Shown: positions 27,528 through 38,003, counted from the stretch's first letter. The stretch is DNA of 42,687 nt from Comamonadaceae bacterium UBA4962 (GCA_002397315.1 DHAE01000005.1:1285-43971); one strand, 5' to 3'. Notes: generated from the sequence alone by a model not told the origin. Made by a program: numbers and translations.

Positions 27528-27845
27528 ATGAAAATGTCCGCTGACGACGCGGCCGGGTCTGCGCACGCCCGGCCCACCGCCCCTTCCGCGACCCTGGGAC
27601 TGGACCGGCTGCCGCGCAGCGTGCCTGCGCACGTCGCGGCCTTCCGGCCCGCGCGCGACGACCGCGACCACGCCATCGTGCAGCGCCTCATGGAAATCGG
27701 TTTCCTGCCCGGCGAGCCCGTGCGCATCGTGGCCAGCGGTTTCCCCGGCGGCGATCCGCTGGCCGTGCGCATCGGCCAGGCCACCTTCGCGCTGCGGCGC
27801 CACGAGGCGGCGCTGGTGCAGGTGCAGCCGGAGGCCACGGCATGA
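27528..27845 (+). CDS. feoA: Ferrous iron transport protein A
   Basis: A small (105-residue) cytosolic SH3-like FeoA protein. After an Ala/Thr-rich N-terminal stretch come the family features: a loosely conserved IVQRLMEIGFLPGEPVRIV, then GGDPLAVRIGQATFALRRHEAALVQV. FeoA supports FeoB-mediated ferrous iron uptake. ATG 27528 (MKMSADD) is chosen; ATG 27534 is also possible. Its stop overlaps the feoB start (ATGA, 27842-27845), indicating translational coupling. A Fur box lies 19-33 bases upstream of the ATG, so iron repression is expected. Confidence 0.9.
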   Translation: MKMSADDAAGSAHARPTAPSATLGLDRLPRSVPAHVAAFRPARDDRDHAIVQRLMEIGFLPGEPVRIVASGFPGGDPLAVRIGQATFALRRHEAALVQVQPEATA

Positions 27846-29758
27846 CCGCGCAGGCGTCCGCGTCCCCCGCATCCGCAGCGCAGCCGCTGCGCATCGCCCT
27901 GCTGGGCAATCCCAACTGCGGCAAGACCGCGCTCTTCAACCTGCTGACCGGCGCACGGCAGAAGGTCGCCAACTACGCGGGCGTCACCGTCGAGCGCAAG
28001 GAAGGGCACCTGCAGACCGCCGGCGGCCGCCGCGTGCGCGTGCTCGACCTGCCCGGCACCTACAGCCTGAACGCCCACAGCCTCGACGAGGCCGTCACGC
28101 GCGACATCGTCATGGGCCGGCGGGCCGGAGAGCCGCTGCCCGACGTGCTGGTGTGCGTGACCGACGCGACGCATCTGCGGCTCAACCTGCGACTCGTGCT
28201 CGAAGCCCGCGCGCTCGGCCTGCCGATGGTGCTGGCGCTCAACATGAGCGACATGGCCGAGCGCCAGGGCATCACGATCGACCGCGAGGTGCTGTCGCGC
28301 GAACTGGGCATGCCGGTGATCGGCACCGTGGGCGTGCGCGCCGGCGGCGTGCGCGAGCTGCTGCAGTGGCTGGACCAGGCGCAGCCCTCCGCGCTGTCGG
28401 CAGCGGCGGCACCCGCCACAACGGCACCTGCCGCCGGAAGCGGCACGCAGCCCCAGGTGGCGGAGCTGCACCAGGAGGTGCGCCGCATCATGGACCTCGC
28501 CGTGCGCGAGCCCCAGGTGAGCCTGCGCGGCGACGACCGCATCGACGCCGTGGTGCTGCACCCGGTGTGGGGCCTGCTCATGCTGGCCGCCACGCTGTTC
28601 CTGATGTTCCAGGCGGTGTTCAGTTGGGCCGAGGCGCCCATGGGCTGGATCGAGGGCGCGACGGCCGCGGCCGCCGCCTGGATCAACGCGCACATGGCCG
28701 AAGGCACGCTGCGCAGCCTGCTCACCGACGGCATCATCGCGGGCGCCGGCGGGGTGGTGGTGTTCCTGCCGCAGATCCTGATCCTGTTCTTCTTCATCCT
28801 CGTGCTCGAGGATTCGGGCTACCTGCCGCGCGCCGCGTTCCTGCTGGACCGCGTGATGGGCACCGTGGGCCTTTCCGGCCGGTCGTTCATTCCGCTGCTC
28901 TCGAGCTTCGCCTGCGCCATTCCCGGCGTGATGGCCACCCGCTCGATTCCCGACTGGCGCGACCGGCTGGTGACCATCATGATCGCGCCGCTGATGACCT
29001 GCTCGGCGCGGCTGCCGGTGTACGCGCTGCTGATCGCCGCCTTCATCCCCGAGCGCACCGTGGGCGGCGTGTTCAACCTGCAGGGCCTGGTGCTGTTCGG
29101 CCTGTACGTGGGCGGCATCGTGAGCGCCATGGCCGTCGCCGCCGTGGCGAAGCTGGCGCGCCGCAACGCAGGGGCCACGCCGCTGCTGATGGAGCTGCCC
29201 GCCTACCGCTGGCCCAGCCTGCGCGGCCTGGCCCTGGGACTCTGGGAGCGGGCGCTGATCTTCCTGCGCCGCGTGGGCGGCATCATCCTGGCCGTCACCA
29301 TCCTGCTGTGGTTCCTGTCGTCGTTCCCCGGCGCGCCCGAAGGCGCCACCGGCCCGGCCATCGAGTACAGCTTCGCCGGCCGCATCGGCAGCGCGCTCGC
29401 GGTGCTTTTCGCGCCCATCGGATTCAACTGGCAGATCAGCATCGCGCTGGTGCCCGGCATGGCCGCGCGCGAGGTGGCCGTCGGCGCCCTGGGCACGGTG
29501 TACGCGCTCTCCGCCACCGGCGACGACGCCGCCGCGCAGCTGGGGCCGCTGATCGCCGGCAGCTGGTCGCTCGCCACGGCGCTGTCGCTGCTGGTGTGGT
29601 TCATCTTCGCGCCGCAGTGCCTGTCCACCATCGCCGCGGTGCGGCGCGAGACCAACGGCTGGCGCTATCCGCTCATCATGGTGGGCTATCTGTTCGGGCT
29701 GGCGTATGCCGCGAGCTTCGTCACCTACCGCATCGCACTCGCTCTCGGAGGAGGTTGA
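27842..29758 (+). CDS. feoB: Ferrous iron transporter B (GTPase membrane permease)
   Basis: A 638-residue ferrous iron permease. The N-terminal G domain has G1 GNPNCGKT (residues 22-29), G2 GVTVERK, G3 DLPGTYSL and G4 NMSD. A linker follows, then the membrane part with two Gate modules (GLSGRSFIPLLSSFACAIPGVMATRSI and the later GMAAREVAVGALGTVYAL) and helices to the end. It is shorter than E. coli FeoB (773), mostly in the G-domain linker and C-terminus, as in many beta-proteobacteria. It is coupled to feoA by an ATGA overlap and to the following small gene, whose ribosome site lies in the last feoB codons. Confidence 0.96.
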   Translation: MTAQASASPASAAQPLRIALLGNPNCGKTALFNLLTGARQKVANYAGVTVERKEGHLQTAGGRRVRVLDLPGTYSLNAHSLDEAVTRDIVMGRRAGEPLPDVLVCVTDATHLRLNLRLVLEARALGLPMVLALNMSDMAERQGITIDREVLSRELGMPVIGTVGVRAGGVRELLQWLDQAQPSALSAAAAPATTAPAAGSGTQPQVAELHQEVRRIMDLAVREPQVSLRGDDRIDAVVLHPVWGLLMLAATLFLMFQAVFSWAEAPMGWIEGATAAAAAWINAHMAEGTLRSLLTDGIIAGAGGVVVFLPQILILFFFILVLEDSGYLPRAAFLLDRVMGTVGLSGRSFIPLLSSFACAIPGVMATRSIPDWRDRLVTIMIAPLMTCSARLPVYALLIAAFIPERTVGGVFNLQGLVLFGLYVGGIVSAMAVAAVAKLARRNAGATPLLMELPAYRWPSLRGLALGLWERALIFLRRVGGIILAVTILLWFLSSFPGAPEGATGPAIEYSFAGRIGSALAVLFAPIGFNWQISIALVPGMAAREVAVGALGTVYALSATGDDAAAQLGPLIAGSWSLATALSLLVWFIFAPQCLSTIAAVRRETNGWRYPLIMVGYLFGLAYAASFVTYRIALALGGG

Positions 29759-29764
29759 ACCGCC

Positions 29765-30082
29765 ATGGCCCAGGACATCATCGTCGGCCTGATCGTCGCC
29801 GCGGCCGTGCTCTACGTGGCATGGCGCTACCTGCCGCGGCGCTGGCGCAGCCGCCTCGGCGCGGTCCATCCGGCACTGGCCGGGCCGGCCGGCTGCGGGG
29901 GTTGCGACAGCTGCGGCAGCGGCAACGGCGGGGGCAGCGCGGGGGGCTGTTCGACGCCGCGCGCGGCGGCGGGCAGCGGTGAGGTTGTGCAGCCGATGGT
30001 CTTCCACCCGCCCGCGCAGGGTCGGGCGCACGACGGGGGCGCAGCGAAGCCCCGTGTGGGCGAGGGCAGCGGCAGCGCCTGA
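29765..30082 (+). CDS. FeoB-associated Cys-rich small membrane protein (DUF6587-like)
   Basis: A 105-residue protein with one N-terminal membrane helix (IIVGLIVAAAVLYVAWRYL), a short basic turn, and a Gly/Cys stretch GCGGCDSCGSGNGGGSAGGC. It takes the FeoC-like position after feoB; many feo operons carry a short membrane protein with a small Cys cluster here. Cysteines could bind iron or an Fe-S centre, but no function is proven. The last ~35 residues are Gly/Ala-rich filler. The start has GGAGG inside the feoB end. The third-gene position indicates Fur control with feoAB. Confidence 0.8.
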   Translation: MAQDIIVGLIVAAAVLYVAWRYLPRRWRSRLGAVHPALAGPAGCGGCDSCGSGNGGGSAGGCSTPRAAAGSGEVVQPMVFHPPAQGRAHDGGAAKPRVGEGSGSA

Positions 30083-30105
30083 AGCGCCGCTGCGCCCACC
30101 GTCTG

Positions 30106-30169
30106 CTGTGTTGAACGCCAGACGTGCGGATCGCGTCCAGAGTCTCTGCATCAGACAACACAGGTTTTT
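30106..30169 (+). terminator. Possible terminator of the feo operon
   Basis: CTGTGTTG (30106-30113) is perfectly complementary to CAACACAG (30156-30163), which is followed by G and five T residues. The 42-base interval also contains smaller self-complementary parts. It lies in the convergent gap after the feo operon. The long loop makes it less certain than the other terminators here. Confidence 0.45.
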
Positions 30170-30176
30170 CCCCCGG

Positions 30177-30869
30177 TCAGAACGCTCCACCGCGGCCCAG
30201 CACGTCCAGCGCATGCGCCAGGTTCACCCGCGCCTGCGCTTCGTAGCGGCTTCGGAACCATTCCGTCTCGTACAGCGTGGAACGCTCCAGGAACGAGCGC
30301 AGGATCGCGCAGCGGCCCGCGCGGTAGCGGGGCCAGCGCACGAAGCGGTACTCGCGCCGCACGTTGCGCTCGAACGCGGCATACATCGCGGGCGGCTGGC
30401 CGAGGATGGCGAGATCGATGTCCAGCACCCAGCGGTCGTCGCCCGCCGCTGCGGCGGCATGGCCGTGGCGCGTCGCGAGAATGTGGCGCTCCACCGTGCC
30501 CACGGTGGCCGCGGGAAGGCCCTGGCCTTGCAGGAAGCGGCGTGCCCAGCGGGCGCTGCGCTCCTCGTTGCGGCCCGACCAGGGCCAGTAGACGGCGTCG
30601 TGGAACCAGAGGGCCAGGGCGACGGCCCGCGGGTCGCCCATCGCCTCGGCGTGACCCGCCTCCAGCCCGTCACCAGCCCCGCTGCGCGCGGCCTCCCAAT
30701 GGTCGAGGCAGGCCTGCAGGTGGTGCGTGTCGTGGTACGCCCGGGGCCAGAACGACCAGTGGCGCAGCAGCCTGCGGCCCTCGGCCGTCCAGGCCGGGCC
30801 CTGCCTCGAGAGGGTCGCTCCGAGCGCGTCCCAGCGGCTCAGGAGCGCGCGGCGATCGGGAGCGGCCAT
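30177..30869 (-). CDS. HD-domain metal-dependent phosphohydrolase-like protein
   Basis: A 230-residue protein of the predicted metal-dependent HD superfamily. Metal-binding candidates are YHDTHHLQACLDHW, ALALWFHDAVYWPW (the HD pair), VERHILATRHGH and WVLDIDLAILG, in the order typical of the family. Similar proteins are small stand-alone HD hydrolases whose substrate is unknown. It follows argF by 47 bases in the same direction and is probably the third gene of an argD-argF transcript. Nothing in the sequence links its function to arginine. Confidence 0.8.
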   Translation of the reverse strand: MAAPDRRALLSRWDALGATLSRQGPAWTAEGRRLLRHWSFWPRAYHDTHHLQACLDHWEAARSGAGDGLEAGHAEAMGDPRAVALALWFHDAVYWPWSGRNEERSARWARRFLQGQGLPAATVGTVERHILATRHGHAAAAAGDDRWVLDIDLAILGQPPAMYAAFERNVRREYRFVRWPRYRAGRCAILRSFLERSTLYETEWFRSRYEAQARVNLAHALDVLGRGGAF

Positions 30870-30916
30870 GGGGGTGGCAGTGAAGGGCGTGCGCCGCTCG
30901 GCGGAAGCGATTGCCT

Positions 30917-31831
<915 letters not shown>

Positions 31832-31845
31832 GTCGGGAGCGGCTT

Positions 31846-33042
31846 TCATTCGGCCAGGAAGGCCTTGACCAGCGGTGCGAGCAAAGACACGATCTCGTCG
31901 GCCTCTTCCCGCGTGAGGATGAGGGAGGGCACCATGCGGATCACGCTCTCGGCGGTCACCGACAGCAGCAGGCCGGCCTCGGCCGCGCGGCCCACCAGCA
32001 CGCCGCAGGGACGGTCGAGTTCGATACCCAGCATCAGGCCCTGGCCGCGGATGTCCTTCACGCCGGGCAGCGAGCCCAGCTCGCGTTGCAGCGCCGCCTT
32101 CAGGTGCGCGCCCACGTCGGCCGCGTTCTGCATCAGGCCTTCTTCTTCCATGATGCGGATGGTTTCCACGCCGGCCCGCATGGCCAGCGGGTTGCCGCCG
32201 AAGGTCGTGCCGTGGTTGCCCGGCGCGAAGATGTTCGCCGCCTTCGGGCCCGCCACCACCGCGCCGATCGGCACGCCCGAGCCCAGGCCCTTGGCGAGCG
32301 GCATCACGTCCGGCACGATGCCGGCCCACTGGTGCGCGAACCACTTGCCGGTGCGGCCCATGCCGCACTGCACTTCGTCGATCATCATCAGCCAGTTGCG
32401 CTCGTCGCAGAGCTGCCGCAGCTGCTGCAGGTACTCGATGCGCATGGGGTTCACGCCACCTTCGCCCTGGATGGTCTCGAAGAACACGGCCACCACGTCC
32501 GGGTTGCCTTCCGTCGCCTTGCGGATCGCCTCGATGTCGTTCATCGGCACGCGGATGAAGCCCTCCACCAGCGGACCGAAGCCGGCCTGCACCTTCGGGT
32601 TGCCGGTGGCCGACAGGGTGGCGATGGAGCGGCCGTGGAAGGCCTTCTCGTACACCACGATCTGCGGGCGCTCGATGCCCTTGTCGTGGCCGTACTTGCG
32701 CGCCAGCTTGAGCGCGGCCTCGTTGGCCTCCAGGCCCGAGTTGCAGAAGAACACGTTGGTCATGCCCGAACGCTCCACCAACTGAGCGGCCAGCTGCTCC
32801 TGCAGGGGCACGTGGTAGTAGTTGGAACTGTGGATCAGCTTGGCCACCTGGTCCTGCAGCGCGGGCACCAGCTTCGGGTGGTTGTGGCCCAGCGTGTTCA
32901 CGGCGATGCCGCCCAGCGCGTCGAGGTACTGCCGGCCGTCCACGTCCCATACGCGGCAGCCCTGGCCGCGCTCGAGCGCGATCGGCAGGCGGCCGTAGGT
33001 ATTCATCACGTGGGGCGAGGCGGGCGGGGCGGAAGCGCTCAT
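31846..33042 (-). CDS. argD: Acetylornithine aminotransferase
   Basis: A 398-residue PLP class-III aminotransferase of arginine biosynthesis. Hallmarks: FCNSGLEANEAALKLARKYG, YEKAFHGRSIATLSATG, FFETIQGEGGV, MMIDEVQCGMGRTGKWFAHQ with the cofactor Asp, and LAKGLGSGVPIGAV with the PLP Lys. The start has TGGAGA about 8 bases upstream. A minus-strand -10-like TAGAAT at 33128-33133 gives a leader of about 80 bases with a hairpin. The same enzyme may also act on succinyldiaminopimelate, as ArgD does in many bacteria. It overlaps the longer form of argF by 4 bases. Confidence 0.95.
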   Translation of the reverse strand: MSASAPPASPHVMNTYGRLPIALERGQGCRVWDVDGRQYLDALGGIAVNTLGHNHPKLVPALQDQVAKLIHSSNYYHVPLQEQLAAQLVERSGMTNVFFCNSGLEANEAALKLARKYGHDKGIERPQIVVYEKAFHGRSIATLSATGNPKVQAGFGPLVEGFIRVPMNDIEAIRKATEGNPDVVAVFFETIQGEGGVNPMRIEYLQQLRQLCDERNWLMMIDEVQCGMGRTGKWFAHQWAGIVPDVMPLAKGLGSGVPIGAVVAGPKAANIFAPGNHGTTFGGNPLAMRAGVETIRIMEEEGLMQNAADVGAHLKAALQRELGSLPGVKDIRGQGLMLGIELDRPCGVLVGRAAEAGLLLSVTAESVIRMVPSLILTREEADEIVSLLAPLVKAFLAE

Positions 33043-33090
33043 GCGGGAATCTCCAGGGGCGTCGATGCGGAACAGGAAAGAATGCGCTGG

Positions 33091-33112
33091 CCGGAAGGAA
33101 GGTGCCTTCCGG
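33091..33112 (-). other. Hairpin in the argD leader
   Basis: CCGGAAGG (33091-33098) and CCTTCCGG (33105-33112) form a perfect 8-bp stem with a 6-base loop, between the presumed argD promoter (minus-strand TAGAAT, 33128-33133) and its start codon. No T tract follows on either strand. Confidence 0.5.
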
Positions 33113-33127
33113 TGCGTACGAGATACG

Positions 33128-33133
33128 ATTCTA
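33128..33133 (-). promoter_or_regulatory. Putative -10 box of argD
   Basis: Read on the minus strand this is TAGAAT, the same hexamer as before the feo and BMP genes. Transcription would begin near 33121. Confidence 0.4.
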
Positions 33134-33214
33134 GGGGCAGGCCATGGCGCGGCCATTGCCGATTGCGCATCACAGCCATGCGTGCGCGGCGTGCGCGCCA
33201 GGGTCTTTGCGGGG

Positions 33215-33236
33215 CTAGCTCTTATATAAGAGTTAG
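33215..33236. promoter_or_regulatory. 22-bp palindrome, candidate operator before the DUF3579 gene
   Basis: The core CTCTTATATAAGAG (33219-33232) is a perfect 14-bp palindrome; with flanks it is symmetrical over 22 bp except for one pair. Its right flank overlaps TAGAAT (33234-33239), a -10-like box for the DUF3579 gene. It is very A+T-rich compared with surroundings. The geometry suits a dimeric repressor. The regulator is unknown; it could also affect divergent argD. Confidence 0.6.
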
Positions 33237-33302
33237 AATGCCGGGCAGTAGCGCCTGGCGGCGATCCTGCGGCGACTTCCCTCCACGACCCCCCGATCCC
33301 CC

Positions 33303-33632
33303 ATGGTTTCCCCGAACTCGCAAGAAGTCTTCATCCAAGGCATCACCCACGACGGGAAAACCTTCCGCCCGAGCGACTGGGCCGAGCGCCTGGCGGGGGT
33401 CATGAGCCAGTTCCGCCCCGGCGGCGCCCGGCCGGGCAGCCACCTGAGCTATTCCCCCTGGTGCGTGCCGACCACGATGAACGGCGTGAAGTGCGTGGTG
33501 GTGCACCGCGACCTGCAGGGGCACGAGCCCATGGCCTGGGACTTCGTCATGAACTTCGCGCGCGACAACGGCCTGCAGGTGGCCGAGGCCTGCCTGCTGC
33601 CCGACGGCTCGCCCGCTCCCGGCAAGGCCTGA
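33303..33632 (+). CDS. DUF3579 domain-containing protein
   Basis: A 109-residue conserved protein of unknown function (DUF3579), found in beta-proteobacteria, often beside argD/argF as here. Features are FIQGITHDGKTFRPSDWAERL near the N-terminus, a central SYSPWCVPTTMNGVKCVVVHRDL and PMAWDFVMNFARDNGLQV. No membrane segment, signal or catalytic motif is apparent. It is divergent from argD and has a striking palindrome in its promoter region. The ATG has no strong ribosome site. Confidence 0.85.
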   Translation: MVSPNSQEVFIQGITHDGKTFRPSDWAERLAGVMSQFRPGGARPGSHLSYSPWCVPTTMNGVKCVVVHRDLQGHEPMAWDFVMNFARDNGLQVAEACLLPDGSPAPGKA

Positions 33633-33745
33633 GCGCCTTCCGGCCCGCCGTTCCGTTCCGTACGGCGTGCCCGCCGCGGGTCCATCGGCCCGGCACCCGG
33701 GTCTCCATTCCTTTTCCGCTTTCCAGCGCTCCGCCCGGCACCCGC

Positions 33746-33784
33746 AAAAAAGCCGCGCTGGCGGCAATAGCCTTCCAGCGCGGC
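33746..33784 (-). terminator. Intrinsic terminator of mqo
   Basis: On the minus strand GCCGCGCTGG (from 33784 down to 33775) pairs with CCAGCGCGGC (33761-33752), followed by six T residues (33751-33746). This is a 10-bp GC stem ending in a U run just after the mqo stop, a textbook terminator. Confidence 0.92.
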
Positions 33785-33809
33785 CGGGCACGACGCCGGG
33801 GCGTCGGGT

Positions 33810-35522
33810 TCAGAGTGCCTGCATGTCCTTGTTCAGGACCCGCGGAGCGGCCGATGCCGGTGCTGCCGGTGCCGCGGCGGCCGGCGCTGCCGGCGGCGTG
33901 GCGGACGGCGCGAGGCTGGCCGGAACGTCCAGGTAAGGCAGGTGCAGGGCCGTGCTGGTCATGCGCCGGATCTCGTTGGTCGTGGCGGCGCTGTCGTTGA
34001 TCTTGCGGCCGTACGACGGAATGATCTGCTGCAGGCGCGGCTTCCAGCCGGCGTCCGTCATCTGCTGGGGGAACGCCTTGGCCATCAGGTTCAGCATGAT
34101 GTAGGGTGCCGTCGATGCACCGGGAGAGGCGCCCATCAGGGCGGCGATGGTGCCGTCGGCATCCGTCACGACTTCCGTGCCGAACTGCAGCACCGCGCCC
34201 TTTTCCGGGTCGCGCTTGATCACCTGCACGCGCTGTCCGGCGGTGATCAGGCGCCAGTCCTCGCGCTTGGCGTGCGGGAAGTAGGCCTGCAGTTCCCTGT
34301 AACGGTCTTCGTCGGTGAGTTCCGCCTGCTGCACCAGGTACTTCACGAGGTCGAGGTTGTGGATGCCCACGCGCAGCATGCCCACGAGGTTGTCGTGCGT
34401 GACGGAGGAGAACAGGTCGAACCAGGAGCCATGCTTGAGGAACTTCGTGGTGGCCAGGGCGAAGGGGCCGAAGAGCACGACCGGCTTGCCATCCAGGTTG
34501 CGGGCGTCCATGTGCGGAACCGACATCGGCGGGGAGCCCGTCGAGGCGATGCCGTAGGCCTTCACGTCGTGGCGAGAGGTGAGCTCGGGGTTCTCGGTGG
34601 CGAGGAACTGCCCGCCCACGGGGAAGCCCGCATAGTTCTTCGCCTCGGGAATGCCCGATGCCTGCAGCAGCTTCAGGGCTGCACCGCCGGCGCCCACGAA
34701 GACGAAACGCGCCTTGATGGTCTTTTCCTTGCCGCCGTCGGCGAGCTGGGCCACGGTCACGTTCCACGTCTTGTCGGCGTTCTGGCGCAGCGCGCGCACT
34801 TCGTGCTGCAGGCTCAGCGTGAAGTTCGGGCTCTTGCGCAGGCCTTCCATGAGCTGGTTGGTCACCGCGCCGTAGTTCACATCGGTGCCCAGGGGCATGT
34901 AGGTGGCAGCCACCTTCTGGGCCGGATCGCGGCCCTCGATCATCAGCGGAGCCCACTGGCGGATCTGGGCCTGGTCCTCCGAATACTGCATGCCGTAGAA
35001 GAGCGGATTGCGGACCAGCGCGGCATGGCGCTTGCGCAGATAGGCGATGTTGTCATCTCCCCAGACGAAGCTCATGTGGGGCGTCGGGTTGATGAAGGTG
35101 CCCGGCGCCTGCATGGCGCCCCGGCCGATCTGGTGCGCCCAGAACTGGCGCGACACCTCGAACTGCTCCGCGATGCCCACCGCACGCTTGGTCTCGATGG
35201 AGCCGTCGGGAAGCTGCGGCGTGTAGTTCAGTTCGGCAAAGCCCGAATGCCCCGTGCCGGCGTTGTTCCAGCCGTTGGAGCTTTCCAGGGCGACGCCGTC
35301 CAGGCGCTCGAAGACCTGGATCTTCCAGTCGGGCTGCAGCTCCTGCAGGTAGGTGGCCAGCGTGGTGCTCATGGTGCCGGCACCGACCATCGCGACATCG
35401 ATCGGCTGGTCGTTTTCGGCCGGAGGCACGGAGCGGGGGAAGAGGGGCCAGTACAGGAACAGTACAGCGGCCAGGGCGAGCACCAGCAGGGTGCCGGACA
35501 AGGCTTTGATCGTCTTTTTCAT
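33810..35522 (-). CDS. mqo: Malate:quinone oxidoreductase with N-terminal membrane anchor
   Basis: A 570-residue FAD enzyme passing electrons from malate to the quinone pool. After a basic start (MKKTIK), one hydrophobic helix (about residues 10-28) precedes the FAD motif VGAGTMSTTL at 46-55. Mqo blocks follow: ERLDGVALESSNGWNNAGTGHSG, FINPTPHMSFVWG, and the late LMGASPGASTAPYIML. The helix could anchor the protein or act as a signal; standard Mqo proteins lack it. The C-terminal ~45 residues are Ala/Pro-rich. ATG 35522 is preferred to a start three codons upstream. An FNR-like site lies 109 bases upstream, and a strong terminator follows. Confidence 0.93.
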   Translation of the reverse strand: MKKTIKALSGTLLVLALAAVLFLYWPLFPRSVPPAENDQPIDVAMVGAGTMSTTLATYLQELQPDWKIQVFERLDGVALESSNGWNNAGTGHSGFAELNYTPQLPDGSIETKRAVGIAEQFEVSRQFWAHQIGRGAMQAPGTFINPTPHMSFVWGDDNIAYLRKRHAALVRNPLFYGMQYSEDQAQIRQWAPLMIEGRDPAQKVAATYMPLGTDVNYGAVTNQLMEGLRKSPNFTLSLQHEVRALRQNADKTWNVTVAQLADGGKEKTIKARFVFVGAGGAALKLLQASGIPEAKNYAGFPVGGQFLATENPELTSRHDVKAYGIASTGSPPMSVPHMDARNLDGKPVVLFGPFALATTKFLKHGSWFDLFSSVTHDNLVGMLRVGIHNLDLVKYLVQQAELTDEDRYRELQAYFPHAKREDWRLITAGQRVQVIKRDPEKGAVLQFGTEVVTDADGTIAALMGASPGASTAPYIMLNLMAKAFPQQMTDAGWKPRLQQIIPSYGRKINDSAATTNEIRRMTSTALHLPYLDVPASLAPSATPPAAPAAAAPAAPASAAPRVLNKDMQAL

Positions 35523-35630
35523 GGAGCACAAGGCGGCGCGCGCACGCCCGCCACGCCATGGCAGGAATGTGCGCTACTACCGGAGATCAGGAATTTTCGG
35601 AAGCGGGATTGTCCCATCAAAGTGAAAACC

Positions 35631-35644
35631 CTGATAAAGATCAA
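35631..35644 (-). promoter_or_regulatory. FNR/ANR-like binding site before mqo
   Basis: Minus strand TTGAT-CTTT-ATCAG matches the FNR-family consensus TTGAT-N4-ATCAA at 9 of 10 positions. It is centred about 115 bases before the mqo start codon. Oxygen-dependent control of this respiratory enzyme is plausible. Whether it activates or represses depends on the transcription start, which I cannot place. Confidence 0.55.
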
Positions 35645-35756
35645 GCTTCGTTGTCCCGGCACATGGGATTCGGGGGATGGCGGCTTTCTGCGCAGGGTGC
35701 GACGCAGGGATGCGCCATGCGCCTGGGCGCCCCGTGCCGGCCACGGGCTCCGGAAA

Positions 35757-35782
35757 CGAAAAAACCGCCCGAAGGCGGTTTT
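35757..35782 (-). terminator. Intrinsic terminator of rpsT (usable in both directions)
   Basis: AAAACCGCC (35761-35769) pairs with GGCGGTTTT (35774-35782) around a 4-base loop, UUCG as read on the minus strand. On that strand the stem ends in six T residues, as expected for the rpsT mRNA. Confidence 0.9.
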
Positions 35783-35854
35783 CCGTTTTTGCTGACAGCG
35801 CACCCGTTGCAAACGGCGGACGGCGGGGCCGCCCGGGCTGTTGCCTGAAGAGGG

Positions 35855-36154
35855 TCAGGCGGCCAGTGCCAGGGCTTTCACCTTGGCGGACAGGCGGCTC
35901 TTGTCGCGAGCGGCCTTGTTCTTGTGGAAGATGCCCTTGTCGGCGATCGTGTCGACCACGGACTGCATCTTGGCGAACAGTTCGGAGGCCTTCGTCTTGT
36001 CGCCGGCCAGGACGGCCTTCTCGACGTTCTTGACGGCGGTGCGGTACTTCGAGCGCAGCGAGGTGTTGGCTGCGTTCAGCTTCACGTCCTGGCGCGCGCG
36101 CTTGCGGCCGGAGGCGAGGCGGGGGTTCTTTTTCTTGGGCTTGGCAGATGCCAT
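35855..36154 (-). CDS. rpsT: Small ribosomal subunit protein S20
   Basis: A 99-residue bS20 protein of the 30S subunit that binds 16S rRNA. Basic N-terminus MASAKPKKKNPRLASGRKRARQ, then NAANTSLRSKYRTAVKNVEKAV, and DTIADKGIFHKNKAARDKSRL: all are strongly conserved family blocks. An AAGGA ribosome site lies about 8 bases before the ATG. It is divergent from murJ, a common layout in beta-proteobacteria, and ends in a strong UUCG-loop terminator. Likely monocistronic. Confidence 0.98.
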   Translation of the reverse strand: MASAKPKKKNPRLASGRKRARQDVKLNAANTSLRSKYRTAVKNVEKAVLAGDKTKASELFAKMQSVVDTIADKGIFHKNKAARDKSRLSAKVKALALAA

Positions 36155-36319
36155 GATGTGTTCCTTAGGTGTCTGAGGATGATGTCAGCAAAGCCGGCGA
36201 TTATAGCCCAGGCGCGCGGCGGGTGGCTCGCCCCGCAGGCCCGGTCCCTGCGCAGGCCGTGCCCTGGCCGCCCTCGTGCTCCCGCCGGCGGCCCCGCCCG
36301 CAGCGCATACACTCCCGCC

Positions 36320-37885
<1,566 letters not shown>

Positions 37886-37973
37886 GCATCCGCCCGAGCC
37901 CCGCTGCCGGCCGGAGAGCCCCGCGGAGCCCGATCCATTCCATTTTCTTTACCTGCGCGGGCACGCCATCCGC

Positions 37974-38003
37974 TTGACGGCCCCCGGCGCCCGCCCGTAC
38001 AAC
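37974..38003 (+). promoter_or_regulatory. Promoter directly before the SirB1-family gene
   Basis: TTGACG (37974-37979) and TACAAC (37998-38003) are separated by 18 bases, a fair sigma-70 pair. The transcription start would fall near 38010, at the ATG (38011). No ribosome site is seen, which fits a leaderless mRNA. Confidence 0.55.

Larger units (their letters stand above)
35523..35854. other. 332-base gap between rpsT and mqo
   Basis: This gap holds the rpsT terminator (35757-35782) and, towards mqo, the candidate FNR site (35631-35644). No further gene is supported. A weak -10-like GACAAT is seen on the minus strand (35608-35613), between the FNR site and mqo. Confidence 0.6.
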
